Source of the DNA: JALYNX01 sp963780755
Lineage (GTDB): Bacteria > Actinomycetota > Acidimicrobiia > Spongiisociales > ZC4RG35
Assembly: GCA_963780755.1 (NCBI GenBank)
Contig: CAWACX010000001.1
Coordinates: 620,001-684,000, forward strand
DNA length: 64,000 nt
Reading direction: 5' to 3'
Positions 46,183 to 55,324 of the stretch are shown here, piece by piece. Position 1 is the first letter of the stretch; every line of letters starts with the position of its first letter. Under the pieces are notes generated by a model, which saw nothing but the letters and a program-made list of their open reading frames with translations, did no database searches and had not been told where the DNA came from. The position numbers and the translations under genes are program-made.

Positions 46183-47229
46183 CAGAACTGGCTCAAGAAG
46201 CGGATGTCGTTGTCCACGAAGTGCCTGATGTCGTTGATCCCGTGGCGGACCATGGCCAGGCGCTCCACACCCATCCCGAAGGCGAACCCGGAGAGTGTCG
46301 AGGGGTCATATCCGACCGCCTCCAACACGTTCGGATCGACAATCCCGCAGCCCAGCATCTCCAACCACCCCGCTCCCCCGCATATCCGACAGCCCGGCTC
46401 GCCGCCGTCACAGGCGAAACAAGAGACGTCGAGCTCGGCGCTGGGCTCGGTGAAGGGGAAGAAGTGGGGACGCAGGCGCACCTTGGTGTTGGGCCCGAAG
46501 AACTCCTGAGAGAAGTGGGCCAGGGTGCCTTTGAGATCGGAGAACTGGATCGAGGTGTCAACGGCGAGGCCCTCGACCTGATGGAACACCGGGAGGTGGG
46601 TGGCGTCGGTGGTCTCCTTCCGGTAGACCTTCCCGGGCACCACGACATAGACCGGGGGTTGGTGGGCCTCCATCCAGCGCACCTGGACCGGCGAGGTCTG
46701 AGTTCGCAACAGCACCTCGTCCTCGGCATTCCCATAGTCCAGGTAGACCGTGTCCGATTCGAGGCGACTGGGATGGGTGGGCGGGGTGTTGAGGGCGTCG
46801 AAGTTGTACCAACCGAGCTCGGCCTCGGGGCCGTCGGCGACCTGATATCCGAGCCCGACGAAGATGTCCACCACTTCGTCGATGGTCTGCTGAATCAGGT
46901 GTTGAGACCCGGTGGGGAAGGTCACCGCCTCGAGGGTCACGTCGATGCGATCCTCCGTGAGCCGCAGCCCCTCCTCGACGAGCTCGAGTGACACCCGCTT
47001 CTGAGAGAGCAGGCCTTGGACAGCGGCGGTCACCTCGTTGAGCTTGGCCCCCACCGCCGGCCTCTCCGAGGCGTCCAAGCCCACCCATTGACTTTCGCAC
47101 CGATCCCATCGCCGAGCTCTTGCCGAGAAGAGAGCTTTCGACGCGCTCCAACTCCTCGATTGAGCCCGCGGCGTCGATGCTGGCCGCCGCACCGGCGAGG
47201 ACGTCATCCAGCGTCTGGATCGGATTCAT
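46182..47229 (-). CDS. pheS: Phenylalanyl-tRNA synthetase alpha subunit, frame broken once
   Basis: The C-terminal 300 residues are a clear PheS class II catalytic domain: VADGPEAELGWYNFDALNTP, HPSRLESDTVYLD, TSPVQVRWM, GKVYRKETTDATH and a final GFAFGMGVERLAM. The N-terminal coiled-coil arm (MNPIQTLDDVLAGAAASIDA) lies in another frame starting at ATG 47229. The join falls near 47083, where GGGCTTGGACG has one base too many (SMGGL then DASERP). The span is 3n+1. As an essential gene, it is almost certainly intact in the cell. Confidence 0.93.
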
Positions 47230-47256
47230 GTCGGCGGCAGGTTAGGAGCGTCGGTG

Positions 47257-47994
47257 TCAGTCTTTGGACAGCTCGTAGAGGATCATCCCGGCGGCGACCG
47301 CGGCATTGAGGCTCTCGGTGCCACCAGGCATGGGGATGGTCACCGCCACCGTCGATCCGGCGGTGACCGGCTCAGGCAGCCCTGCTGCCTCCTCCCCGAC
47401 CAAGACGGCATAGTTGGCCGGTTCGAGGTCCCGGGGGGATTCCCCACCACGGACCACGGTTGCCAATGGCACGAAGCCGAGGAGCCGGACGTGCTCGAGA
47501 TCGGCGATCGAGGTGATCTGTGAGCGGAACTGGGCTCCGGCCCCGGCGCGGAGCACCTTGGGGGCCCAGGGATTCGCCGTGCCCGCGGTATGGCCGAAAC
47601 CCCAATTGAAGGCGGCGGCGGTGCGGATCATGGTCCCCACGTTGCCGGGGTCGGAGACGCCCCAGGCCACCAACAGCCCGGGCACGGACGAAATGCCTGG
47701 CTCCGGGATCGTGATGACACCCACCGGCCCCCGCGGGCTCTTGGTGCCTGCCACCCGGCTCAGCGCGGACTCGTCGACGACGACAAGCGGGATCTGATTT
47801 TCGTCGGCCAGTCGCTGAGAGGCGACGTCATCGACCAAAGCGAACAGGACCGTGGGCACAACGCCCGCGGCGAGTGCTTCGGATAAGAGCCCGGGGCCCT
47901 CGATCAGAGTCTGCCCCCGTGATGAGCGCTCCCGGGAGCGGTGGAGCCGGGCAGCGTCCACCACACGCTTGTTGCGTGGGCTGACCGGCGTCAT
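47257..47994 (-). CDS. TrmH/SpoU family RNA methyltransferase
   Basis: The 245-residue product has an N-terminal substrate-binding domain and the SPOUT knot motifs: WGVSDPGNVGTMIRTAAAFN (motif 1), LVGEEAAGLPE (motif 2) and IPMPGGTESLNAAVAAGMIL (motif 3). It 2'-O-methylates rRNA or tRNA; position next to rplT and pheS is common for the rRNA enzymes. Confidence 0.92.
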   Translation of the reverse strand: MTPVSPRNKRVVDAARLHRSRERSSRGQTLIEGPGLLSEALAAGVVPTVLFALVDDVASQRLADENQIPLVVVDESALSRVAGTKSPRGPVGVITIPEPGISSVPGLLVAWGVSDPGNVGTMIRTAAAFNWGFGHTAGTANPWAPKVLRAGAGAQFRSQITSIADLEHVRLLGFVPLATVVRGGESPRDLEPANYAVLVGEEAAGLPEPVTAGSTVAVTIPMPGGTESLNAAVAAGMILYELSKD

Positions 47995-48013
47995 GCCGAG
48001 CCGCCGGAGATGC

Positions 48014-48364
48014 TCAGGCCTTCTTGGCCGTCTCGACGAGCTGGGCGAATGCCCCGGGGTCGTTCACCGCCAGCTCAGCCAGCATTTTGCGGTCGACCTC
48101 GATTTCGCTCGCCTTGAGCCCTGCGATCAGCTGGGAATAGGTGATCCCGTTCTGGCGGGCCGCCGCGTTGATCCTGGCGATCCAAAGCCGCCGGAAGTCG
48201 CCCTTGCGCGCCCTGCGGTCGCGGTAGGCGTCCTGCATCGCGTGCATGACCTGCTCGTTGGCGGTCCGGTAACGCCGGCTGCGGGCGCCCTTGTACCCCT
48301 TGGCCCTGTCGAGCACCTTCTTGTGTGACTTCTTGGCGTGGACCGCCCTCTTCACTCGTGCCAT
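48014..48364 (-). CDS. rplT: Ribosomal protein L20
   Basis: From ATG 48364 (AGGAGGT upstream) the product is 116 residues: MARVKRAVHAKKSHKKVLD, then GYKGARSRRYRTANEQVMHA, RRLWIARINAAAR. Length and sequence are typical L20. It is the last gene of infC-rpmI-rplT; in many bacteria L20 represses this operon by binding its leader. Confidence 0.97.
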   Translation of the reverse strand: MARVKRAVHAKKSHKKVLDRAKGYKGARSRRYRTANEQVMHAMQDAYRDRRARKGDFRRLWIARINAAARQNGITYSQLIAGLKASEIEVDRKMLAELAVNDPGAFAQLVETAKKA

Positions 48365-48383
48365 TTCGATACCTCCTGGACCG

Positions 48384-48578
48384 TCAGCGCCCGAGCAGCT
48401 TCTTGGCGACTTTGGCGTCGCCGGGGGCCAACTCGACCTCACCTGAGCGGCGCCGGAAGACGTGATTGCCCTTTGCCAGCTTGAGGTGGCCGCGGCCCGA
48501 CTGGCGTCTCATGTACTTGCCGGAGCCGGTCACCTTGATCCGCTTCTTGGCTCCGCTGTGAGTTTTCATCTTGGGCAC
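48384..48578 (-). CDS. rpmI: Ribosomal protein L35
   Basis: The 64-residue product reads MPKMKTHSGAKKRIKVTGSG and continues with the HLKLAKGNHVFRRRS segment typical of L35. It lies 19 bases before rplT and 21 bases after infC. Confidence 0.97.
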   Translation of the reverse strand: MPKMKTHSGAKKRIKVTGSGKYMRRQSGRGHLKLAKGNHVFRRRSGEVELAPGDAKVAKKLLGR

Positions 48579-48599
48579 GGTGCCCTCCTGTTTCAGTTC

Positions 48600-49259
48600 C
48601 TACTGCTGCTCTGGCTCGAGCACCGGCTCGGTCTCAACCTCGGCCGCTGGCTCGGTCTCGGTTTCTATCTCGGGCTCGAGCTCGACCTCGGCCGCCGGCT
48701 CTATGTCGATCTCTGTCACCAACTCGTGGTCACTCTCGACGGCCACTTTGGGCCTGCGAGTTGGTGCCAGCACCATGGTCATGCTCCGACCTTCGATCTT
48801 CGGCGTTTGCTCGACAACACCTGCGTCGATGACCTCTTCGGCGAGGCGGTCCAGGAGGTCCTTGCCGAAGCCCGGCCGCTCCTGCTCCCGTCCCCGGAAG
48901 CGAATCGTCACCTTGACCTTGTCCCCGTCGTCCAGGAAGTCCTTGGCCTTGCGCCTTGTGATGTCGAAGTCGTGATCGCCGATCCGCACCTTCATGCGGA
49001 GCTCCTTGATCGTGGTCCGGGTCTGCTTCTTGCGAGCTTCACGCTGTTTGACGGACTGCTCGTACTTGTACTTCCCGTAATCCATCAATCGGCACACCGG
49101 CGGTTTCGCGTTGGGTGCCACTTCGACGAGATCCAAATCGAGTTGCTCAGCGAGCCACATGGCCTCATTGAGTTTCTTGACCCCGATCTGGGAGCCATCC
49201 GGTGCAACTACTCGCACCTCTTTTGCTCGAATCGCGCCGTTCACACGGAGCTCGTTGAT
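48600..49259 (-). CDS. infC: Translation initiation factor IF-3, likely AUC start
   Basis: The product is about 219 residues: NELRVNGAIRAKEVRVVAPD, YGKYKYEQSVKQREARKKQ, the C-terminal domain KVRIGDHDFDITRRKAKDFL and KVTIRFRGREQERP. A 40-residue acidic tail (EPEIETETEPAAEVETEP) extends past the usual end. The start is best placed at ATC 49259-49257: GGAGGTGA lies 4 bases upstream and homologues start at this point with AUU/AUC/AUA codons, the basis of IF-3 autoregulation. The upstream in-frame ATG would translate the terminator hairpin. Confidence 0.92.
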   Translation of the reverse strand: MNELRVNGAIRAKEVRVVAPDGSQIGVKKLNEAMWLAEQLDLDLVEVAPNAKPPVCRLMDYGKYKYEQSVKQREARKKQTRTTIKELRMKVRIGDHDFDITRRKAKDFLDDGDKVKVTIRFRGREQERPGFGKDLLDRLAEEVIDAGVVEQTPKIEGRSMTMVLAPTRRPKVAVESDHELVTEIDIEPAAEVELEPEIETETEPAAEVETEPVLEPEQQ

Positions 49260-49286
49260 GCTGTCACCTCCTGTTGAGTGCCAATG

Positions 49287-49313
49287 AAAAAGCAGCAAGC
49301 GAAAACTTGCTGC
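49287..49313 (-). terminator. Leader terminator/attenuator upstream of infC
   Basis: On the minus strand GCAGCAAG (49313-49306) and CTTGCTGC (49299-49292) form an 8-bp stem followed by TTTTT (49291-49287), a textbook intrinsic terminator 28 bases before the infC start codon. Placed in the leader of infC-rpmI-rplT, it most likely attenuates the operon. It could also end ribH transcription. Confidence 0.8.
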
Positions 49314-49445
49314 CAAGGACCGGCGGAGCCGGAAAGGGACCGCGGCTCGCCTTCGGCGGCCGGGTGGGGAAGCAGCAGCTTCCGCTCTTGTCGTCGATTG
49401 TCCCCAAAGGATACCAGGGGGTTACTGGGCTAACACCATCCCGCG

Positions 49446-49910
49446 TCAGCCCCCACCCAGGCTTCTCAGGGCAGTGGCCGTCCGCACCGCGGCTTCCGCC
49501 GCTTCCGCCCCCTTGTTGGAATCATCGAGCCCGGCCCGCTCCACGGCTTGATCGAAGGAGCGGACCGCGAGGATGGCGTTGGTGACAGGAACACCTGTCG
49601 CCTCGGCGACACGGGCGATTCCGGAGGCCGACTCGCGGACCACAACCTCATAGTGGTCGGTGTCGCCCTTGACCACGGTCCCGATGGCGATCACCGCGTT
49701 CACTCCCCTGCTTGCCAGGGCACGGGCCGCGACAGGGAGCTCGAGGGCTCCCGGGACACGAACCACGGCGACGTCGTCGACCCCGAGCCCTTCGAGGCGA
49801 GCGAGAGCTCCGTCGAGCAAACGATCGGTGATCGACTGGTTCCAATTCGCCACCGCGATGCCGATGCTGAGCCCGGCGCCCTCGGTTGTGCCCTCGAATT
49901 TCTCGATCAT
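49446..49910 (-). CDS. ribH: 6,7-dimethyl-8-ribityllumazine synthase
   Basis: The 154-residue product makes the riboflavin precursor lumazine and builds icosahedral or pentameric shells. Motifs: IAVANWNQSITDRLLDGA, VVRVPGALELPVAARAL, IAIGTVVKGDTDHYE. The start overlaps the ribBA stop. An 8-bp hairpin (49427-49452) covers the stop codon. Confidence 0.96.
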   Translation of the reverse strand: MIEKFEGTTEGAGLSIGIAVANWNQSITDRLLDGALARLEGLGVDDVAVVRVPGALELPVAARALASRGVNAVIAIGTVVKGDTDHYEVVVRESASGIARVAEATGVPVTNAILAVRSFDQAVERAGLDDSNKGAEAAEAAVRTATALRSLGGG

Positions 49911-51121
49911 GCCCCGGTGCCCAGGTCCATCTGGTGCCCGAGTCGGCTCGCCTTGGCCTTCAGATAGTCGCGGTTCTCCTCGTTGGCCTCGATCGAGAGA
50001 GGGACCTGTTCCACGATCGAGAGCCCATACCCCTCGATCCCGGCCCGCTTGGTCGGGTTGTTGGTCATGAGGCGCATCGACCGGACCCCGAGGTCATAGA
50101 GGATCTGAGCACCTACGCCGTAGTCCCGTGCGTCGACCGGGAGGCCGAGGTTGACGTTGGCGTCGACGGTGTCCATTCCCTCGTCCTGGAGGCGATAGGC
50201 GGCGAGCTTGTGGAGCAGCCCGATGCCGCGGCCCTCGTGACCCCGGATGTAGAGGACCACCCCCCTGCCCTCGGCCGCGACCCGGGCCAGAGCCATGTCC
50301 AATTGGTCGCCGCAGTCGCACCTGAGGCTTCCGAATACGTCGCCAGTGAGGCACTCGGAGTGAACACGGGTCAGGACCCGCTCCCCGTCGGCGAGGTCGC
50401 CCATGACCAGGGCAATGTGCTGGCGGTCATCCACCAGGGATCGGAAGCCGACTGCGGTGAAAGTGCCGTGCTCGGTGGGGATCCGGGCCTCCACCACTCG
50501 CTCGACGAGCTTCTCCCGCTCCCGGCGGTGAGCGATGAGATCGGCGATCGTGCCCAACAGAAGACCGTGCTCCTTGGCGAACAACTCGAGATCGGGAAGG
50601 CGGGCCACAGTGCCGTCGTCGTTCATGATCTCGGCGAGCACCCCGGCCGGGTACTTCCCGGCCATGTCAGCGAGGTCCACCGCGGCCTCGGTGTGGCCGG
50701 CTCGTTTCAGCACACCTCCCGGCTCGTAGCGGAGGGGGTAGGTGTGACCGGGTCGGGCCAGGTCCTCGGGACGTGTTGCCGGGTCGACGACGGCGAGGAT
50801 GGTCCGGCACCGGTCGGCGGCGGAGATCCCGGTGGTGGTCCCTTCCCGGGCATCGATGGAGACCGTGAACGCGGTCCTTCGCACATCGGTGTTGCGGGCA
50901 ACCATCATCGGCAGGTCCAGCTCGTCGAGGCGCTCACCAATCACCGGGAGGCAGATGATGCCGCTGGTATGGCGGAGCATGAACCCGATCCGTTCCGGAG
51001 TCGCGGACTCGGCGGCCAGGATGAGATCGCCTTCGTTCTCACGGTCTTTGTCGTCGACCATGATCACCATTTCGTCGCGGCCGATCGCCTCGACGATGTC
51101 CTCGATGGGGGAAAAGGTCAC
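49907..51121 (-). CDS. ribBA: DHBP synthase / GTP cyclohydrolase II fusion
   Basis: The 404-residue product joins RibB (residues about 1-200: MVDDKDRENEGDLILAAE, GHTYPLRYEPGGVLKRAGHT) to RibA (about 205-404: RVHSECLTGDVFGSLRCDCG with zinc-binding Cys, YIRGHEGRGIGLLHKL, MTNNPTKRAGIEGYGL). It provides both substrates for lumazine formation. ATGA overlaps on both sides. Confidence 0.96.
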   Translation of the reverse strand: MTFSPIEDIVEAIGRDEMVIMVDDKDRENEGDLILAAESATPERIGFMLRHTSGIICLPVIGERLDELDLPMMVARNTDVRRTAFTVSIDAREGTTTGISAADRCRTILAVVDPATRPEDLARPGHTYPLRYEPGGVLKRAGHTEAAVDLADMAGKYPAGVLAEIMNDDGTVARLPDLELFAKEHGLLLGTIADLIAHRREREKLVERVVEARIPTEHGTFTAVGFRSLVDDRQHIALVMGDLADGERVLTRVHSECLTGDVFGSLRCDCGDQLDMALARVAAEGRGVVLYIRGHEGRGIGLLHKLAAYRLQDEGMDTVDANVNLGLPVDARDYGVGAQILYDLGVRSMRLMTNNPTKRAGIEGYGLSIVEQVPLSIEANEENRDYLKAKASRLGHQMDLGTGA

Positions 51122-51705
51122 GTTCCCGCTTTCAGGAGCTTCTCCACGTACTTGGCCAGGATGTCGACCTCGAGGTTGACCTGATCACCGACCAAGCGCA
51201 AGCCGAGATTGGTGACTTCGAGCGTGTGCGGGATGAGGGCAACTTCGAGCCATCCGCTGCCGATGGCGGCCACGGTGAGGCTGACGCCGTCGATGGTGAT
51301 CGATCCCTTCTCGACCACGTATCGGTCCAGGTCGTCGGGAACCTCGATCCGGATCCGCTTCCCGTCGGGCCGCTCTTCCACGTGGCTGACCACTCCTACG
51401 CCGTCGACGTGGCCCTGCACCACATGACCGTCGAAGCGCCCGCTGGCAGGGAGCGGCCGCTCCAGGTTGACGACATCCCCGGGCTCCAGCTCACCGAGGT
51501 TCGAACGCGCCAACGTCTCGCCCACGACGTCGACTTCGACCAGCGGTGATTCCACAGTGACCGCCGTCAAACAGACGCCATTGACCGCGATCGAATCGCC
51601 GATCCCCAGGTCGGCCAAGGGCCCGGCGTCGAGCGTGAGGCGCTTGCCACCCCCATCGGCCACGACAACGACTGTGCCCTTCTGGGCCACGATCCCGGTG
51701 AACAT
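51118..51705 (-). CDS. ribE: Riboflavin synthase alpha chain
   Basis: The 195-residue product has the two lumazine-binding repeats: MFTGIVAQKGTVV...SIAVNGVCLTAV and GHVDGVGVVSHV...SITIDGVSLTVAA. It converts two lumazines to riboflavin. It is directly adjacent to the end of ribD and overlaps ribBA by ATGA. Confidence 0.96.
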   Translation of the reverse strand: MFTGIVAQKGTVVVVADGGGKRLTLDAGPLADLGIGDSIAVNGVCLTAVTVESPLVEVDVVGETLARSNLGELEPGDVVNLERPLPASGRFDGHVVQGHVDGVGVVSHVEERPDGKRIRIEVPDDLDRYVVEKGSITIDGVSLTVAAIGSGWLEVALIPHTLEVTNLGLRLVGDQVNLEVDILAKYVEKLLKAGT

Positions 51706-52754
51706 CTATTCGAACTCGATCCTCAGGTCAGGGCCAACGTTACGCACCGCCCCGATATTCACCTCCGTGGCACCGGTGATGGTGGCGAAGTCCCCACCCA
51801 TCGCCGGCAGCCCGGTGCCTCCACCGACCTTGCCCGCCACGTAGAGGACGCCCCGCGTGATCACACCGGCCCGCCACCACGACCCTGCGAGCGCCGCGCC
51901 CCCTTCGAGCAGGATGTCGAGTAAGCCGAGGTCGGCCAGCGCCCGCGCCGTGAGTGTCGGATCGGGGCGGCCGTCGTCGCCCTCGACCAGCACGAGGTCC
52001 CCGTTCGGGATCTCGGTCTCGTGAGTGGAGATCACCAAGGGCTCCCGCTCCCAGATCTTCGCCGTGCCAGGCAGTTTCTGGCTGCCGGCGATGATCACCG
52101 GTCGCGGCTGATGCTCGCTGTCACCCGCCTCACCGCGGACCGTGAGCATTGGGTCATCGGTACGGAATGTGCCCGCCCCCACCACCACCGCATCACTCGA
52201 CGCCCGCAAGAGGTGGGCGTCCTCCCTCGCCTCCTCGGAAGTGATCCAACGAGAGCTCCCGTCCTGCGCCGCGATCGAGCCGTCGAGAGTCATCGCCAGC
52301 TTCAACGTCACCCGGGGCAGCCCGGTGCGCCGATGGTGGAAGTACCCGGGATCGAGGGCAACCACCTCATCGGCGAGAACGTCACTCGTCACCTCGATCC
52401 TGGCGTCCTCCAGCCAGGCGATCCCGCTTCCGTTCACCCTCTCGTCGGGATCACCGGCGCCGACCACGACACGGCTGACTCCGGCGGTGACGATTGCGGT
52501 GACACAGGGCGGGGTGTTGCCGAAATGAGTGCAGGGCTCGAGGGTGACGTAGAGCGTCGAGCCACGGGCCCTGGCCCCTGCCTCCATCGAGCGCGATGGC
52601 CTCGGCGTGTGGGTTGCCCCGGTCCCTTGTGGGAGCCTTCGCCAACGATCTCCCCGGCGGGGTCGACTACGACCGCGCCTACTCGGGGGTTGGGATGAGG
52701 ATGATTGGGTGCAGCGAGCTCGAGCGCCCTCCGCATGTGGCGGAGGTCGTCCAC
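51706..52754 (-). CDS. ribD: RibD deaminase/reductase, frame broken twice
   Basis: The protein starts at GTG 52754: MDDLRHMRRALELAAPNHPH then NPRVGAVVVDPAG. The deaminase zinc motif HAEAIAL appears in a second frame and CVTLEPCTHFGNTPPC-type residues (LYVTLEPCTHFGNTPPC) in a third, followed by the reductase domain (RVTLKLAMTLDGSIA, GAGTFRTDDPMLTVR, LLEGGAALAGSWW). Extra single bases lie at about 52623 and 52600. The span is 3n+2, as expected for two insertions; removing them restores about 349 residues. It stands first among the rib genes after the response regulator. Confidence 0.92.
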
Positions 52755-53684
52755 CTATCCCGTGCGGCGATCGATGCGGTAGGTCGAGCCAGGCTGCTTC
52801 TTGGCAAATTCCTTCATTTCGACCGCGATCGCCGACGCCTCCCATTGCGTGGAAATCTCACGCACATCGGTAGACGCTACACCCAGGGAGAGCGAGACCA
52901 CGGGGAAGGCGAAACGCTCGCCCCTACGGTCGATGACCTCGATGTACCCGCGGAGCGCATCTGCGGTGTCGTAAAGGTCGAGGATGCCGTCGTCGAAGCG
53001 CTCGATCACCTCTTTGCAGAACGACTCCGACATCTCCGGCGGGATGATGGCGACGAAGTCGTCACCACCGATGTGGCCCACAAAGGCGCCGGTGATGCCG
53101 AGGCTCTCCGAGGCGTCCCGGAAGCACTTGGCGCAGAAGCGGATCACTTCGTCGCCTCGCATGAATCCGTAGTGGTCGTTGAAAGCCTTGAAGTTGTCGA
53201 GGTCGCCATGCACCAGGGCGAAGTCGCGCCCCGACGAGATGCGCTCTTCGACCTCGGCGGTGATCTTGAAGTTCCCGGGGAGCCCGGTGAGCGGTGAGAG
53301 GTCGCGAGCGGCCTGAGTTCGCCTCACCACTGCCCGTACCCGGGCCACCAGCTCGTTGATGTCGAACGGCTTGGTGATGTAGTCGTCGGCACCGAGCTCG
53401 AGGCCACGCACCCGGTCTTCGGGGAGGCCTCGTGCGGTGAGCAGGATGATGGGGATGTTGCCGGTGGTCGCCTGGCTACGGAGGCGGTGGAGGGCGGTCA
53501 GGCCGTCCATCCGCGGCATCATGATGTCGAGGACGATCACATGCGGGGGGTTGGCGGTCGCCTTCTGCAAGGCGTCCTCCCCGTCGACGGCGGTCTCCAC
53601 TTCGAGGCCCTCGAGCTCGAAGTTGACCTGGACGACCGCGAGGATGTCTGGGTCGTCGTCTGCTACCAGGACCCGTTCGCTCAT
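52755..53684 (-). CDS. Response regulator with REC and GGDEF-type domains
   Basis: The 309-residue product has a full receiver domain (VLVADDDPDILAVVQ, phospho-Asp in VIVLDIMMPRMDG, Thr and Lys in LLTARG and DYITKP) and a GGDEF-like domain (LTGLPGNFKITAEVEERI, ALVHGDLDNFKAFNDHYGF, then HIGGDDFVAI). The signature is GGDDF, not GG(D/E)EF, so cyclase activity is uncertain. It abuts ribD by zero bases and overlaps rpe, so it is transcribed with riboflavin genes. Confidence 0.88.
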   Translation of the reverse strand: MSERVLVADDDPDILAVVQVNFELEGLEVETAVDGEDALQKATANPPHVIVLDIMMPRMDGLTALHRLRSQATTGNIPIILLTARGLPEDRVRGLELGADDYITKPFDINELVARVRAVVRRTQAARDLSPLTGLPGNFKITAEVEERISSGRDFALVHGDLDNFKAFNDHYGFMRGDEVIRFCAKCFRDASESLGITGAFVGHIGGDDFVAIIPPEMSESFCKEVIERFDDGILDLYDTADALRGYIEVIDRRGERFAFPVVSLSLGVASTDVREISTQWEASAIAVEMKEFAKKQPGSTYRIDRRTG

Positions 53685-54342
53685 CTTTCCTCGATTGCCC
53701 TTCTCAGATCGGCCATTGCGACGGAGGGGTCTGCGACCCCAAACACCGCCGTACCGGCCACGAACACGTTCGCGCCGGCGGCGGCCGCCAAACGGGCGGT
53801 TTCGGGCGTAATGCCCCCGTCGATCTCAATATCGGTCTGCAAGCCCGCGCTCCTCAACCCATTCTCTCGCCCTCTCGATCTTGGGCAAGACCTCTGCGAT
53901 GAAGCTCTGGCCCCCAAAACCGGGCTCGACGGACATGACGAGGAGCACGTCACACAGCTCGAGGAACGGGGCGACACCGTCGAAAGGCGTGGCCGGGTTG
54001 AGCACCAGGCCGAAGCCGAGGCCATGCTCCACGCGCCGCATGGGCGGCACGGGTCGGGTCGGGCATCGCCTCGATGTGCATGGTCACCAGGTTGGCGCCG
54101 GCCTCCGCGAGATCAGGGAGGAAGGCGTCGGGGTTGGTGGTCATCAGATGACAGTCGAAGTAGAGATCGGTGGCCGCCCGGATCCCGGCGATCACTGGAA
54201 TGCCAAACGAGATGTTGGGAACGAAATGCCCATCCATCACGTCGATGTGGAGCCAATCGGCGTCCGCAACCTTCGCCAGCTCGCCCTCGAGGCAGGAAAA
54301 GTCTGCCGCCAGCAGCGAGGGAGCGATCTTGACCGGGGCCAT
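53681..54342 (-). CDS. rpe: Ribulose-phosphate 3-epimerase, frame broken twice
   Basis: Joined, it is about 220 residues of Rpe: MAPVKIAPSLLAADFSCLEG, LHIDVMDGHFVPNISFG, HLMTTNPDAFLPDL, then in a second frame NPATPFDGVAPFLELCD and MSVEPGFGGQSFI, then in a third frame IEIDGGITPETARLAAAAGA. These are the metal and phosphate sites of Rpe. Breaks lie near 54048 and 53840. The span is 3n+2, so both are extra bases. It links fmt to the riboflavin genes; the product also feeds ribulose 5-phosphate to RibB. Confidence 0.92.
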
Positions 54343-54409
54343 CAGCGGGGATTGTACGAAGCAACCCGACCAGCCCTGGCGCACGAGCCCTGCGGCCGTC
54401 GCACACCGG

Positions 54410-55324
54410 TCAGCTGAACCGTCCCGACTGTGCCTTCCGACCCCGCGCCCAATCCGCCCCGGCGGTGGCCCTCCGCCCCGCGGCCTTGACCTCGACCAGC
54501 TCGACTCCACCGTCAGCGAGCCCGATCACCGGACGCCCGGAGGCCAGTTCCCAGCTCCCTGGCTCGAGGGTTTGATCGTGGGGTCGGGCCCGCAGCACCT
54601 GGAGCACATCGCCCTCCAGGTCGAGGGTCGCAGCCGGCTCCGGCGACAAGCCGCGGACCAGGTTCACCGTCTCCACGCGGCTCATGGTGGGGCGGATCGG
54701 GCGGTCGCCGGCCGCCAGCTTTGCCGCATAGGTCGCGCCTTCGTCGCTCTGGGCGACCGGGACTACGTCGCCGGCGAGGTAACCGGGGAGGACATCGACC
54801 AGGAGCCGGGCACCGAGGGCGGACAGCCGCTCGGTGAGCTCGCCGGCGGTCTCCTCCGCGCCGATGTCGATCGCCTGGGCAGTGAGCACCGGCCCGGTGT
54901 CCAGGCCTTCATCGAGGGCGATGATCGTCACCCCGCTCATGGGGTCCCCGGCGATCAGGGCCCTGGCAACCGGTGCCGCGCCGCGCCACCTGGGCAACAG
55001 AGAAAAGTGGGCGTTGAGCATCCCTCGACCCGGCACCGCCAATGCTGCCGGCTCCAGGATCATCCCGAAGGCAACGACAACCCCCACGTCGAAGGTCCCC
55101 GCCGCCTCGATGCCTGCGAGGAGCTCGCTGCGTGTCTCGGGTTGAGCGATCCGGGCACCGAGCTCCAAGGCGACGACTTTGACCGGAGACGCCTCAGGCC
55201 GGGAGGAGCGCCCTCGGGGGCGGTCGGGCATGGTGACCACCAGCCCGAGGTCGAAATGCTCGGACACCGCCCTGAGTGCGGGGACCGCCGCTCCCGGTGT
55301 GCCCAGGAACAGGACCCGACTCAT
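54410..55324 (-). CDS. fmt: Methionyl-tRNA formyltransferase
   Basis: The 304-residue product formylates initiator Met-tRNA. RVLFLGTPGAAVPALRAV at the N-terminus, NAHFSLLPRWRGAAPVARAL with the catalytic Asn-His, and a DTGPVL segment are the family signatures. The ATG overlaps the def stop. Confidence 0.95.
   Translation of the reverse strand: MSRVLFLGTPGAAVPALRAVSEHFDLGLVVTMPDRPRGRSSRPEASPVKVVALELGARIAQPETRSELLAGIEAAGTFDVGVVVAFGMILEPAALAVPGRGMLNAHFSLLPRWRGAAPVARALIAGDPMSGVTIIALDEGLDTGPVLTAQAIDIGAEETAGELTERLSALGARLLVDVLPGYLAGDVVPVAQSDEGATYAAKLAAGDRPIRPTMSRVETVNLVRGLSPEPAATLDLEGDVLQVLRARPHDQTLEPGSWELASGRPVIGLADGGVELVEVKAAGRRATAGADWARGRKAQSGRFS

Noticed and set aside
49886..51184. 432-codon plus-strand frame
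   Set aside because: Antisense to ribBA and the start of ribE, with low-complexity residue composition and no domain.
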